The notes: generated by a model from the sequence alone, not told the origin. Positions 1-11,520 are shown, counted from the stretch's first letter. The stretch: DNA of 64,000 nucleotides from Mycogone perniciosa (GCA_025331125.1 JAOALB010000039.1:247023-311022), one strand, 5' to 3'. Numbers and translations are program-made.

Positions 1-100
1 TTAGAATAGATTTCCGTCAATCGTTGCTCATTCCCCCAAAGCAAAAAAAAAACTTCCTCGAGGCATATCATTACAAACTTCCGCCCTTCTCCCGAACGCT

Positions 101-1521
101 TCATCGAGGTCCTAGGGCGGTTTCTTGCTGTGATGAGTCGTCTCTGGGCTGGGCACTTGATGGCTCAATCACAATCGCGGGCAGTCGACTAATCCTCAAG
201 CTCGGGAGCTGGGGGATGCCGCCGCGTGACAGTCGTCGCGTTGTGGTACCGTCGGCCTCTTCTGCGCTGGACACTAGAGCTAAGCTGTTACGCTCGCTCC
301 TTTGGGATGCTGAGCGAGATGGCCCAGGATAATTTGGCGGCGGCTCGGCCAGTGGCGTGGTCGTTTGAACATGGATTTCACCGTCGTCTGCCAGGGACAC
401 ATCTTCATATTCCGGAGGCGGCATCGCTTCATCTCCCAAGTCCGCCTCCACCAGCTCGGGACTCGATCCGGCCCTGCCTCCACTAACAGATAACCCGGGT
501 GTGTTCGGCCCCGAGCGGATGAGTCCAGGCGAGGGGAAATCGCTGTCCATGCTTATCACTGAGCTTACGCTGGGTTCTCGTCGATGCATGCCAGGAGATC
601 GGGTAATGCTCGCAGCGTCTGAGAGCAGACCCATGCGTTCGCTGTCGTTGCTGCTGGCTCGAATCCGGGTGCCATCGTGGCGGGCGAGACCAACGTCCGC
701 ATATGATACACTGGACACTGATCGCTGCCTAACCTCCTTTGCGCGCTCCATCTCCCGCCGAAGCTCGTCAATGGGGTTGCTGTTGGCTGCTGCCAGAGAA
801 CGGGCATGGATCTGGGCCAAGGTTCTGTGATCGCCCCGTTGCCGAGCCTCCCGTCGTTCTGTTCGTCTCTGTTGCTGCTCTTCGATTTGCTGTCGCCTGG
901 TGAGTCTGATTTGGTACATGGTTTCCATCTCTTCCTCCCGCAAAGCCTCCAGCGCTTCTTCTGCGGGCAGGTCAACAATGACGTCGATGCCGTCCCTCTC
1001 ACCCTCTCGACCAAGCACCTGTTCATTTTCCAATGCCATCTGGCGATATGCGGGTAGCGTCATGACGGACCGAACGGATGTGTTGCGATCCACGGTCGCG
1101 TCGGCAGTGGCGTTATTACTGGTAGAGGATGCATTGGCGGGTTGGCTAGATGCGCCATTCCGAGGCGAAGCCGTTGAATTGAGCGGGAGCGCGTCTGTAG
1201 TGTCGTCGCCCGCAGTCTGTTCGTAGTCGACGTTCTTCCGTCGCTTGCGCCTCTTGAGAAACAGGAGGCCCAAGAAAAGCAGCACGACCACTATGCCCGA
1301 GCCTGCGACTATCTGTTTCGGGGCGCCACTAGTCAGTTCAATCCATCAGTCCCTAAGCTTAGGAGCGTACATACCATGAAGATTATATTCCCATCCAGCT
1401 GTCGCCGCACCAACTGGCGGGGCGGATGCAACAACAGCCTAGAACTCGTATCAGAGCCTCGCGCCATTCGGCCATACAAATCCATCTTCGCCAGTGGCGG
1501 AGGACATGTAGAGAAGTCCAA
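101..1521 (-). CDS. single-pass membrane protein with PPxY motifs (5' end unresolved)
   Basis: The main exon (101 to about 1312) opens in a hydrophobic run, IVAGSGIVVVLLFLGLLFL, followed at once by KRRKRRK. This is a transmembrane segment with a basic stop-transfer, so the roughly 380-residue tail should be cytosolic. The tail has a charged, probably helical stretch about residues 110-155 counted from base 1291. It also has two PPxY-type motifs, PPPEY (about 407-421) and PPPNY (about 329-343), in an otherwise Ser-rich disordered tail. PPxY motifs bind WW domains of Nedd4/Rsp5 ubiquitin ligases, so a ligase-adaptor role is an inference. Exon 1 lies upstream (about 1375-1521 or beyond). The frame reading APPVGAATAGWEYNLH looks right, but it needs one or two short introns that I could not phase cleanly, so the start codon is not fixed. 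No named family recognised. Confidence 0.6.
329..421 (-). other. pair of PPxY (WW-domain ligand) motifs within the membrane protein
   Basis: The encoded residues PPPEY (407-421) and PPPNY (329-343) lie 26 residues apart in the predicted cytosolic tail. Both fit P-P-x-Y, the ligand of Rsp5-type WW domains. Binding is not shown by sequence alone. Confidence 0.5.
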
Positions 1522-2481
1522 TGGGTCCGGTTGCGAACGAAGGAGGAGCCCCGATGTTTGTTTGTTTGTAGGAGTGCAAAAACGCTCGTTCAGTAGGAGC
1601 GCCGTTTCACAAAGTGCGGCCCACGTTAGGCTGGCTTACGGTATGGCCCAGAAATGCGGCTCGCTCGTTTAGTCCGGGTCCCTTTGTTGGTGAGATTATC
1701 GAGGCTGAGCCTGAATGTCCCGAGATCTTCTCACGCCTTTTGCTGCGAGCAACAAATGGACAACAAACCATGCAGCAGTACTATCATGTTACAGCAATGA
1801 GGATTGACTGACGACATGAGTTGAGAGGAGGAAGCCATCAACCTGGTCGAAGGATTGGGTTCGGCTGCTCTTAGGGAGCTCTTAGGGAACAGAACAGGGG
1901 TCTGTTTCCGGGCCATTCGTGGGCTGACTCTGCTGGTCACAGCCACAGCTCAATGCCTCGTTCGGAGCTCAAGGAAGTGCTCTGGTTGGTGGTTTGGGTG
2001 CTTAGCATCGATTATGGTGGATTCCTATTTTCAGCTTGCATCTGACGTGCAAATAACCTACTGCCCTCCGCGTCAGCCATCGCATACATCAATGCATTTA
2101 CTGATGTATTGGTATTAGCCCTGGCTATTAAAACGAACGGAAGTGAACCATTCCGGTCGTCATCGTCCGTATTAAAGCGTATTGCGTCCGCGTTTTTACC
2201 CAATGTCAACTAGGCTTGTATGCACGAGCGAGTGTAGCAGTACTGCATGCATGAGCATTTTATTCCCGGCACATTCAAACCCTTGGGCTTTGAGCTCATT
2301 GGGCTTATGATGACTGTGATGCATCATTGATAAGACTGCATCCATATAGCAACAATCATGAAACGTTCATTCCTAGAATCAAAGTCCTTTACGGAGTACT
2401 CCCAAAACCAAACCTACATACGACTAAGAATCACGATATGCTCGTTCAAATCAATCCAATTCAACAATGACAAGACCGTCT
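1522..2481. other. intergenic, no gene seen
   Basis: This holds the upstream region, and possibly further 5' exon sequence, of the membrane-protein gene and the 3' flank of the proline-rich gene. Short open frames here overlap on both strands and show no coding character. Confidence 0.4.
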
Positions 2482-3883
2482 TCAGCCAAACTTCTTCTCA
2501 AACTTCTTGAGCATGCCCGTGACGCCTCGTTCAAGCCGTGCTGCGTTCTCTACCAACTTTCCCTTCTCCTCTGGCTTTGCCTTGGGTGGCTTCTGTGGCC
2601 CGTCCTCATCCGATGGCCGATATTGCTGCTGGTGAATCGAGTATTCATGAGACCCTTGAGCCCCTTGCGGTGTGTAAGCTTGTGGAGTATATGAAGAGGG
2701 CGGTGGCCCTGGTGGTGGGCCTGGAAGTCCAGTGTTTGCAGCGGGTGGTGCTGACTGAGCCGACGGCTGCGTTGACGGCAGTGGAGGGATGCCGGATCCG
2801 TACGAAGCAGTAAGATCGGGGGAAGCCAAACCGGCGTGGACTGTTGATGCCCGTTGAAGTCCGGGATGTGTCGGTGGGGCGCCGAACTCAGGAGGGGGGA
2901 GTCCTGGGCTTGTAACCGAGGGCGGAAACTGAGATGGCGGAGGAATGCCCGGTGTAAAAGGTTGCCGGTGATAGTCGTATGCTACCGCTACTGCCACGGG
3001 GTTGAGAGGGTCCTCGTCCGGAGGAGGGGTCTTCTCCCGGTGCCGAATCGTCTCAGGTGCCGCAGGCGCCGCTGGATTATAAGCCATGGGTGTGAAGTTT
3101 GCCGGTGGAGGAGGAGGCGGCGGCAGAGAGCCGCTGGCTGCTGCTGCATCTCCCTGAGCCCCGGCAGGGTTTTGGGGAGTTGACTGCGATGAAGATTGTG
3201 CATTGCTGTACTGCGGATCCACGATGGCGGCGTTTTCAAGCTTCTGGACAACAGCGCTCATGCCTACGGGCTGGGGCGGCGGACCGGGCTCGTCCAGGAC
3301 TTCAATCTGCGATGGCGGCAAGACACGCCTGACGCCGTTGACAAACTGAAGCGCATCTTGCTGCGTCCAGAAGTAGATGTCAAGGGAGTGCAGCTTGTAG
3401 TGGTATTTGTTCTCATTGCGCGGGTCGTAAGTCGGTAGGTGCCATTCGCTCGGGTTAACTGAGTCGGCAACAGTAAGTGAGACCACGCAGTGCTGCTTGT
3501 ACGAATAGCGAACACGAGCCTGATCGAGGACTGTTATTTGCGACGCCGTTAGTTAGCTCATCTCTACAAGTCCTCGTCAGATTATGTAGCGTGGTTCCTA
3601 CACCCATCGAACGCATCCTGGTCATCGGTTCCGGGATGATTCGCGATCTCGATGCGACACCTCCTCTCGCTCGCATTCTCGAACAAGTAAACGTATGACG
3701 CCTTGTCGAAACGGTGATGGCGAGGCTTCACATCCGCCGAGGAATAAAAGTAATGAATGTCCCCAAAGCTATTCCATGTGGAAGTCGTGGTGTCAGAGCA
3801 GCTCTTCCGAGACCATAGTCTGCGAGGGATAGGTATTCTACTTACAGCGTGGCGACATTCTCCTCGCCTGTCTTCGCTGCCAT
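2482..3883 (-). CDS. conserved fungal protein, N-terminal globular domain plus proline-rich tail
   Basis: Three exons give 434 codons: 3883-3846, 3819-3602 and 3530-2482. Introns are GTAAGT..CAG (3820-3845) and GTAGGA..CAG (3531-3601); this donor choice is the one that keeps the frame and gives DGFLDQARVRYSYKQHC across the junction. The first intron as read is only 26 bp, shorter than normal, so exon 1 (starting MAAKTGEEN) is the weakest part. Residues about 15-150 look globular (HYFYSSADV, RHHRFDKASYVYLFENAS, SEWHLPTYDPRNENKYHY, LDIYFWTQQDALQFVNGV). The rest is Pro/Gln/Ala-rich and disordered, ending in a charged helix (GMLKKFEKKFG). I recall similar fungal proteins but know no function. It is divergent from Pol kappa, with 560 bp between starts. 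Confidence 0.72.
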
Positions 3884-4180
3884 CTTGTCGGCGATGGACT
3901 GATCGTGATAGAGTCAAGTCAAGTTACCTAGGAGGAGACAAAGAGAAGGGGAGGGGAGCGTATCCGAGCGACTCTCCGCTTTCTCGTTGTTATATAGCCA
4001 ACGTTATATACTCCCAACAGTCACTTGGCACTTGGCAGCTCTCACATTCCGAGCAATCAAGGGACATAATTGCTGCTGCGGCCCATAGCTGGGGAGCTGC
4101 TCGGCGCTTAAACGCCATGTTAGTGAGGGGGATAGGCTGATGCTCTGGCCAATGAGGTTCCGCGGTGGGGGCAACATCAT

Positions 4181-4213
4181 CACCAAGCCTCACCAAGCCT
4201 CACAAAGCCTCAC
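4181..4213. repeat. 10-bp tandem repeat, about 3.3 copies
   Basis: CACCAAGCCT occurs twice in a row, followed by CACAAAGCCT and the partial unit CAC. It lies about 230 bp upstream of the Pol kappa start. Confidence 0.8.
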
Positions 4214-4305
4214 GAGGCACATTTGGTGACCCCGCCGAAGGTACCACTTTAATTCCATCACGTGACATCGCGTGTCTGACGCATCCCTCGCAATTCAGGT
4301 GCGTC

Positions 4306-4320
4306 ACGCGTGCAACGCGT
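4306..4320 (+). promoter_or_regulatory. two MluI cell-cycle-box (ACGCGT) sites
   Basis: ACGCGT at 4306-4311 and again at 4315-4320, 124-138 bp upstream of the Pol kappa start. In yeasts ACGCGT is the binding site of MBF, which drives G1/S genes for DNA replication and repair. Placement before a DNA polymerase gene fits that, but function here is inferred. Confidence 0.55.
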
Positions 4321-4443
4321 TACCCATTCTTCTCCAATTACTCGACACTCCAAATAGAGAGCAATAGTATTGTTATTTCTCTTCCAGTTTCGTATACCAA
4401 TGTCGCGTGGCATTCAAATGCGTTCCTAGATGTCGCCTTCAAG

Positions 4444-6378
4444 ATGACGTCGGTGGAGCCCACGGAGGAACCGGTACAGGTCGACGACGAGCAGGATGAC
4501 GCCCTCAAGACTCTCAAGTATCATCTGCTGGGACCCTCCTTGACCAAGGCCGGTCAGGAAAAAGTTGACCAAAGCAAGGTTGCCCACCTTCATAGCTCTC
4601 TGATCCTGGTCGAACGGACCTAACAAAGGCCTCAGGTGTCCGAGATCATTTACAACGCATCAAAGGGATCGAAATTCTTCAACCGGGAGGAAGTTCGAGA
4701 CAAAGTCCTTACTCAGAAAATTGAACAGATCCTTGCACGGAAGCGCCAACTCGAGAAGAGAGATCTCACAAACGATTTGCGAAATGCCGATCGACTTATT
4801 GCGGAATTCGAGCTTTCCAGGGATCTCACGCAGCACATCGTGCATCTTGATTGTGATGCTTTCTTTGCAGCGGTAGAGCAGCTAGAGAGGCCAGATCTCA
4901 AAGACCTGCCATTTGCAGTTGGCGGCGGCGTACTGACAACTTGCAACTATGTTGCTCGCCAGTTTGGCTGTCGATCGGGCATGGCGGGGTTCGTCGCTAA
5001 GAAGCTCTGTCCTCAGCTCATTTTGATCAAGCCGAATTTTCACAAGTATACTGCCAAGGCCCAGGAAGTGAGGGAGGTCCTCGCGAATTACGATCCCAGA
5101 TTCGAAAGCGCTAGCATTGACGAGGCCTACCTCAATATTACGGAATACTGCGATGACAAGAAGATGGATCCTGCCGAGGTGGTTGAGCAAATGAGAAAAG
5201 AGATCCATGAAAAGACCAGCATCACAGTCTCCGCTGGAATTGCTGCAAACTCTAGACTGGCAAAGATTTGCTCCAACATGAATAAACCAAACGGCCAGTA
5301 TGTCCTGCCCAAGGAAAGGGACGCCATAATGACCTTCATGAGAGACTTGCCCACCAGGAAAGTCAATGGCATTGGGCGAGTTTTGGAACGTGAACTCTTG
5401 GAAATTGGCGTGAAGACGTGCGGCGACATACATACGGAGCGACAATACTTGAATCAGCTATTCGGAGAGAAAACATTTGTGTTTTTACTCCGCTGTTATC
5501 TGGGCCTCGGACGTACCAAGATTCAGCCGGCTGAGGAATATGAGCGAAAAAGCGTTGGGACAGAAAGTACATTTCGCGAGATGTCGGATCCCTTGAAGCT
5601 GAGGGAAAAACTTCGTTCTACTGCAGAAGATTTGGAGAAGGACATGAAGAAGGCTGAGTGCAAGGGCCGCACACTATGTCTGAAAGTGAAGTTACATACC
5701 TTCGAGGTCTTTACCCGCCAGATAGTCACACCGAGAGCAATATGTCTCGCTGATGATCTCTACAACTATGCACTTCCGATGTTCTCTAAGCTGGAACAAG
5801 AGATACCTGGAATGAAGCTGAGGTTAATGGGTCTGCGATGCACACACATCATAAGCACGAAGAAACCCGATACCATGGCTTTCTTCGGCTTCAAGCCCCG
5901 CAAGAACGAGGCAGGAGAAATGAGCCTCGGTGCTGTCAAGAGAAAAGCCAGTGAGCCTCTGGAAGGCGACGAGTGGGAGCAGTTGCCAGAATTTGAAGAA
6001 TTCCCTGGTGACGTAGATTGCGGTCCGGATTACATCCCTCGGGATGATGAGGAGGGCAACAGAGATGGCTCCTCTGATCGAAGCCATAGCAAGGAGATTG
6101 TGGCTAATCCAAAGCCAAAGAACGAAACTCCACTTGAAGATAAATGGTGGGATTGCCCCATCTGCCTTCGACCACAGGCCGCCGACGAGCGGGCCTTCAA
6201 TGAACACATTGATTTGTGCTTGTCACGACAAACAATCCGTGATGCAGTCCAAGAGGATGGCTCGAACCGGACAACACAAGTCATCACAGCAGACACAAAG
6301 CGGCCCAGGCTGGTTGAGAAGAAGAGAGGCCGATCTGTCGCTCTTGATCCGAAGCAGAAAAAGCTGTTTTTTGGATAG
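4444..6378 (+). CDS. DNA polymerase kappa (DinB, Y family)
   Basis: Two exons (4444-4578, 4636-6378) encode 625 residues. The intron has a weak GTTGCC donor but a canonical ACCTAAC branch and CTCAG acceptor, and the frame continues into the conserved N-clasp of kappa-type enzymes. Catalytic motifs are present: LDCDAFFAAVE (about residue 116, first metal aspartate) and SASIDEAY (about 203-210, the D-E pair). The helix-hairpin-helix region (NGIGRVLEREL) and the little-finger domain follow. The tail has a UBZ4-type zinc finger near residue 550 (CPIC, then H and C in NEHIDLC), which in this family binds ubiquitin on PCNA. It ends KQKKLFFG, a possible degenerate PCNA-binding motif. The expected role is translesion synthesis in the nucleus. 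The gene looks intact; Y-family assignment is secure. Confidence 0.95.
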
Positions 6379-7593
6379 ACGAAGCAAATGACTGGATGAA
6401 TGATGAATTACGGCTTTGGTTCCCATCTCTTTGGGTCATGTTCAAACAGTGTAAGAAGGAGTTGAGGCAGTCCACCATTGCTACTGTAGGAATGTATTCT
6501 TATTGCAATGGAGAGTCATTTGTTCATGGCATGAAGGATATAATGAACATAAAGCATCAGAGAAAATATCGATATCCTGGAAGTGAAGTAAACATTATTA
6601 TTACATTTAGAGTCTTTCATAAATGTACGAGTAAGAAGCTTAGTTTCTCTTGTTTAACTGGTTACTTAATTAATACATTCACCCTTCCAACAAGCCATGA
6701 GGGGAGCGCCCGCAATAGGCAGGCAATATCCACGTGCAACCCATGGATAATATATGGGCCACGTGTTCCGTATTTAATGGTTCCTTCAACTATCAGATCC
6801 CTGTTCTGGATAAATGTGCTCAAAGGATCGGATACCTTGGACAGATCTGAAAACGTACTTACCAAGGGGGCGGAAATGGACACTGGCCTATTGAATAGGA
6901 TGCAGGGGCTGACAGGGGATGAGAGGCAAAGGATTTTTAGATCCCATAGAGTTTACTATGGAGACGCTACAGGATATGGAAGCCGAAAGGATCGAGGTCA
7001 GGCCATCACTGTCGTTTTATTACTCGTACACGAGGGACGAGAGCAGATAAAACGGCTACGGACAGGAGTACTAGTAAGCAGTAGTATTGGATATATTCTT
7101 TACGAGACCTCTTCGCCGCTAATAGTTAGCATGGCAATTGTCAGAGTTGCGAAAGCTGTTTTGGGGGCGTATCCATGAGGATCGAGTAATACAGACCATA
7201 AAGCCACTTTACAAATACCGCTTTAACAGGAGCTTTTAATCTTCTCACTTGTCATAATTCGTGAGACATTGGCTACGTCATTGTAGAACCAACGACGCAG
7301 GGCATCCTCAAACCCACAAATGGATGTGCAAATGACGATATTGGTAGAGGGCATTTTCCCCGGGAATCACTACTGCCGCAACTCAGCAGATCGCCATCCT
7401 CGGAAGAGGTTGTGCTCAAACCAAACCCGCATCAACCCAAGCAAATCCAAGATTTGTTGTTTCTCCTGAGACTCCTAATAACGCCAATATCAAGATCGCG
7501 TTCCATGCCCCATTACCCCAAGCCCCCTAACATAAAAGAATCCACAAGGTGTATAGCAAATAAGAACCCCGGCGTCGACGGTATACCTCTCTT
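6379..7593. other. intergenic, AT-rich, no supported gene
   Basis: One 260-codon open frame (6396-7178, plus) starts 18 bases after the Pol kappa stop. Its composition is unlike its neighbours and it shows no recognisable domain, so I treat it as the 3' UTR of Pol kappa and spacer. The rest is the 3' flank of the SET gene. Confidence 0.4.
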
Positions 7594-8803
7594 TTACCAC
7601 TGATCCGTAAGGCGAGAGACATCCTCATCGCTCAACCCTTCACAAGCTCCGCAACGACACTGGAATCCGTACCAGAAGTACAAAAGTTCTGGGGTTCGGT
7701 TGGTACCGTAGGAGATTTTGAGTTCTTCGCCGGCGGGAATTTTTTCGACTCGTACAGTCATTTTGAGACAGCCTAGATCGCGATCGAAGCGGTATTCGAT
7801 GTTGTGGGCTGGGTGGCATGCGTGATTGAAGCGAGCAGCGATGGGGAAGAGGCCTGCTCTTTTGCTACCTATTGCGAAGCTGTAAGGTATATTAGTAAAT
7901 GATGCTCTGCTGGTCTCAGTTCAGTTTCGAAAAAGTAAAAGGAGGAAGGTTTCTGAAGAGGTAGTTGAAGAGCGAGTTCGGTTGCGTGCTTGGATCGAAC
8001 CAACACTTGGTACCAGAGTGTCTGTGGTAATACCTCGCCACCGGCAAACAGCCATGTACATCTATGATGCATAAAGTAAAACCAAAGCAATAGCAAAACA
8101 TACCAATTCGTATCCCACACAGCCTTGAGGCGTGAGGTCCCTGGTTTGAGAAGCTCATTCGCATGAAGACTGAGCGCAACGTTCTTGGCCTGCGCATCGA
8201 GCTTATCGAACTCATGGAAGATTTCCGAGGATTCAGCAGCCACGAACAGGGGTATCTCCCGGAGGATCGTGTCTCCTAACTTGAGGTCTTTGGCGGCAAA
8301 CGCGCCCCAGCCGGCGATTTCTGATCGAGAGACTGTGAAGAATTCGTTCTGGAACATCGGGCTGGGGGATAGTTTTGTGACCAGTGGCGGCAGGCATGGC
8401 TTAGCCGTGTTGTCTTCTTCAACCTCGGGGGGTTCATTTGCCGACTTGTCGCTCTCGAGGGTTTCACGGAGATACCTGCCGGAGAGCTCGTGAGTTGTCT
8501 CGGGCCTTGAGCTTGCGGTGTTAGCTGGGCTTTGAGCGAAACTACAGTCTAGTCAGTCCCACAGCATATTTCCACAGTCTAGGAAGTCAGAGCGGACTCG
8601 TTCTTATTGCCGTATCCGACTATTGTCACCTCCACGGACTCAGGGGTTAGGCCAGGACCATGCTCCTTCTTCGCAGGCTGTATCGCGAGGTCGTCGACAG
8701 AACACTTGCGATGTCTTCCCACTCCAGGGTCGTCGAGTCTATATTTCAGATCGGGAGCATAGCAGAGGTCCAGAAGAGCCGCGACGATTAGCGAACAAGT
8801 CAT
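7594..8803 (-). CDS. SET-domain protein (5' exon uncertain)
   Basis: Two exons are clear. The upstream exon (8541-8104) has an N-flank and then EIAGWGAFAAKDLKLGDTI, the SET N-terminal sheet. The downstream exon (7879-7594) has RFNHACHPAHN (the NHxC SAM-binding motif), GEELKISYG and a post-SET CRCGAC. They join across a 224-bp intron (GTATGT..TTACAG), rebuilding the conserved TNC-FA junction. The 5' part is less sure: a plausible start at 8803 opens a signal-like MTCSLIVAALLDLCYA exon, but that frame stops before the exon at 8541 and I found no clean donor in phase. An alternative start is the methionine at 8357. This class of fungal SET proteins is often annotated as lysine methyltransferase; the substrate is unknown. 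Confidence 0.75.
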
Positions 8804-9806
8804 GGTGATGAAACGATGTTTTAGTAATATAGGGCTAGATAAGTGAATGTTGTGGACTAGTTGTCGCAAAGTTGACTCGTTGTGAGAGTCAAGTGAAGGC
8901 AACATGCAACGATGATGTAATTAAGCAGAGGCAAGTCTGAGAAAGACCTAACAAGACATTGATATTAGGGTGTGAAATTGAAAGAGAAAAGAAACGAAAA
9001 AAGAACGAATACGTGAGAAAGAGAGAGTAATGAGAAAGAAGAGGTTGAGTCTTACTTATTGTTGCATGCTTGCACTTGATGGGTGATCACGCGACTCAAT
9101 TACCAACGAGGCAAACCTCCCAACACACGACAGAGTTCATTATTCGTCCGGAGTCGAATAGAGATTCTGAGGTGTAGATATAGCATTTTGGGGCCCAGGA
9201 AATCTGAAAGCTGAACGCACCTAACTCTAGCAACCACCCATGCACGACTCCATCGTTATATGTGAGGATTCTACTGATCTGTGGCTGCTCCTTGTATCGC
9301 GAACCCGCATTCTCACCGCTGCTGCTTCTTCCCGAGTATTAATATCGTAATTGTAACAATTCAGAGTTTGGAAATAGCTGCTTCAAAGCCGCGGAAATAA
9401 ATCCAAGGACCACTGGCTCTAGGGCCGTGATGTATCAAATTATATTTACCAGAGTATGCTCCTGCGACGCCTCCACCATTAACTTTTAATTGCCTGTTCC
9501 ATGACCATGACCTATTAACCACCCCCTAACGCCTGGTAATGAAGCAATATGATCCTCCCTGCCGTGATCCGTTTTGTGTTACTCCGCCAATCGATTGAGG
9601 TGGAGATGCGCTCAGACTCCAGGCTTCCAGCTCCATGGGCCTTACTCGTAAATATATCTCGTTTGAAGCCTCCAACAACCCTCTTCTGCTTGTGTTCCTA
9701 AGCCAGAACAGCTTGATGCTTCTGCCTCCCCACAACCCGGTCATTATATTAGTAGAGAATAAAAGAAAGTCCAAGAAATGCATCCACTGCGAAATAGATA
9801 ACCAGT
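8804..9806. other. intergenic, no gene seen
   Basis: This contains a purine-rich tract near 8935-9050 (many GAAAGA/GAGAAA units) upstream of the SET gene and the 3' flank of the F-box gene. No coding character on either strand. Confidence 0.4.
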
Positions 9807-10526
9807 TTATACCATCCCCGCTTTCCGCCTCGGTCGAAGAGGACAGTCCCCTCGACAGTCGGGGCATCGCAGACATCCAGGCTTTGACCAGACCCGCCGG
9901 CATTTGCAAACCCAGAGATCCCGCCCCGTTCTTGTCGTTAAACAGTCAAACGGAGCATGTAAGCCCTCTTTCACACCACAGGAGACACAGAACCGCCGAA
10001 GCATAATCAGCCTGTCTGTACGTGCGCATGGTTCTCGATCCCGCACAATCTGTCCATTCCTGTCAATGTAGGCAGACTGGGGCTGGAGCATGTCGAAATG
10101 GTCCGGTGATCGCACTCGAAAGCAGATGTAACACTCGAAGTTGCCAGGCTTGTAGTCGTGACCTTTCTCACTGGGGCGATGTTGTGGGAAGTCCTTGGCG
10201 GCACGCATGACGAACTGTGCCTTGTCGGCAGGATCAGCCATCGCCTGGGGATCTATTGTTTGGTGGAAATAACGATTCATGGTGGACAAATGAATGAGGG
10301 TTTGATAGTCCAGGTGAGAGTAGATCATTCTTTGGAGCTCGTTGGGTAGGCGTTCTATTATAGAAGGCATGGCAGGCCGATTTTGACGTGGGGGAGGTGA
10401 TTGCTGCTGTGGCAGCTGTTGATGGTGCTGACTGGCGAATCGGGAGTTGGGTGAATCGATATTCAAGTTGTAGGAACTTGGGGCCCTCAAGTTCGGGGCC
10501 ACCGGAGGTCTGGGAAGGACGATCAT
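9807..10526 (-). CDS. F-box protein with cysteine-rich C-terminus
   Basis: Single exon, 239 residues. Residues 1-52 are Pro/Gln-rich and low in complexity. An F-box follows (SIIERLPNELQRMIYSHLDYQTLIHLSTMNRYF, about 54-86), the Skp1-binding module of SCF ubiquitin ligases. The C-terminal half has paired cysteines: CYIC, CVSC, CKC and CLRCPDC with a final C. The spacing suggests zinc binding of a kind common in fungal F-box proteins. The first methionine (10526) is used; the second in-frame methionine (MPSIIERLP) would also give a complete F-box protein. Likely role: substrate receptor in ubiquitination; substrate unknown. Confidence 0.85.
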   Translation of the reverse strand: MIVLPRPPVAPNLRAPSSYNLNIDSPNSRFASQHHQQLPQQQSPPPRQNRPAMPSIIERLPNELQRMIYSHLDYQTLIHLSTMNRYFHQTIDPQAMADPADKAQFVMRAAKDFPQHRPSEKGHDYKPGNFECYICFRVRSPDHFDMLQPQSAYIDRNGQIVRDREPCARTDRLIMLRRFCVSCGVKEGLHAPFDCLTTRTGRDLWVCKCRRVWSKPGCLRCPDCRGDCPLRPRRKAGMV

Positions 10527-11428
10527 GACGCGCGAGACAAATTGGTTGAATGGAGTTGATCTCGATTACAAGATGCGAGACGAGGCATGCAGACAAATAT
10601 AAGGCTGTGACCCCGACACGCCTGGCTACCACTCCTGGTCAACCACCCTGATGAATCAATAACCAACGCCCTGCAGAAAACGCCGCCGCAGGGGTACTGG
10701 AACAAGATGGTACTTGTAGACACGAGGGGCTAGGGTGAGCCTGGGCGTACCGTACGCCGGGATGTGCCTGACTGAGCCGTCGTTGGCTGGGATTCATTCT
10801 GATGCTGAGACAAGCTCGTCCGGGTAGTGGACCATTACGAGACGAGGGCGATAGTTATGGAAATGCACATGGGAGCGCTCCACATGGGGTGCACAGGATA
10901 AATTCGTATTGGCCCCCTCATTCTGCACTGCCAGCATTGCAGCAAAGGGCCCCCAACGGCCGACATGGCCCCCGATAGTCTAGTTGGGTTGACCCGAGGG
11001 CCAGTCAGAATGACTAACCTAACAGAAATCAGCGACTGACAGATCACGTACGAGGAGATGGGGTGTACCAAGAGCCGCATGGGTAACAGGCATTAGTTGG
11101 TATCCCAGGCAATGTGCTCATACCCGTAGGTATTCGACGGCATTCTCAAGTCACCAAGCCGTCAACTAGGGCAAGGGGAAGTGTCTTTCCCACATCTGCC
11201 GGCTCTCGTCGAAACGCTCCCGGCATTTGGTAGTGGTGCTACGCGGTGTGGACCATTATCCGGGTCGCTTCCCCGGCCATTCCTGCCAATCTCTTGGGTC
11301 ATGTGTGTTCAAGTTGTCCATACCACAATCTCGGGATCCCGGATGCCGTATGATGAACCGTCTAGTCGGGTATACCTCATGGGTGAGACCTTGCTGAAGC
11401 CCAACAGCCCTGTAGATCTAGTACGAGT

Positions 11429-11520
11429 AGTTACTACTACTCGTAGTAGTACGGAGTAGTACGGAGTAGTACTACTAATAGTTCTCGTACGAGTACACAC
11501 CACGGAGTAGGTACGAGTAC
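11429..11520. repeat. TACGGAGTA / TACTAC simple-repeat patch
   Basis: Dense alternation of GTAGTA, TACTAC, two copies of TACGGAGTA and CGTACGAGTA. Related units recur across the window at 17757-17778, 31650-31677, 38600-38661, 44189-44312 and 46121-46129. Confidence 0.75.

Larger units (their letters stand above)
3884..4443. promoter_or_regulatory. divergent promoter region (proline-rich gene / Pol kappa)
   Basis: This is the 560 bp between two divergent start codons. It contains the 10-bp tandem repeat at 4181-4213, two ACGCGT boxes at 4306-4320 and a GTCACGTG-like stretch near 4258-4264. Confidence 0.5.

Noticed and set aside
6396..7178. 260-codon open frame after Pol kappa
   Set aside because: It starts 18 bases after the Pol kappa stop, has no domain, signal or conserved look, and its codon composition differs from the neighbouring genes.
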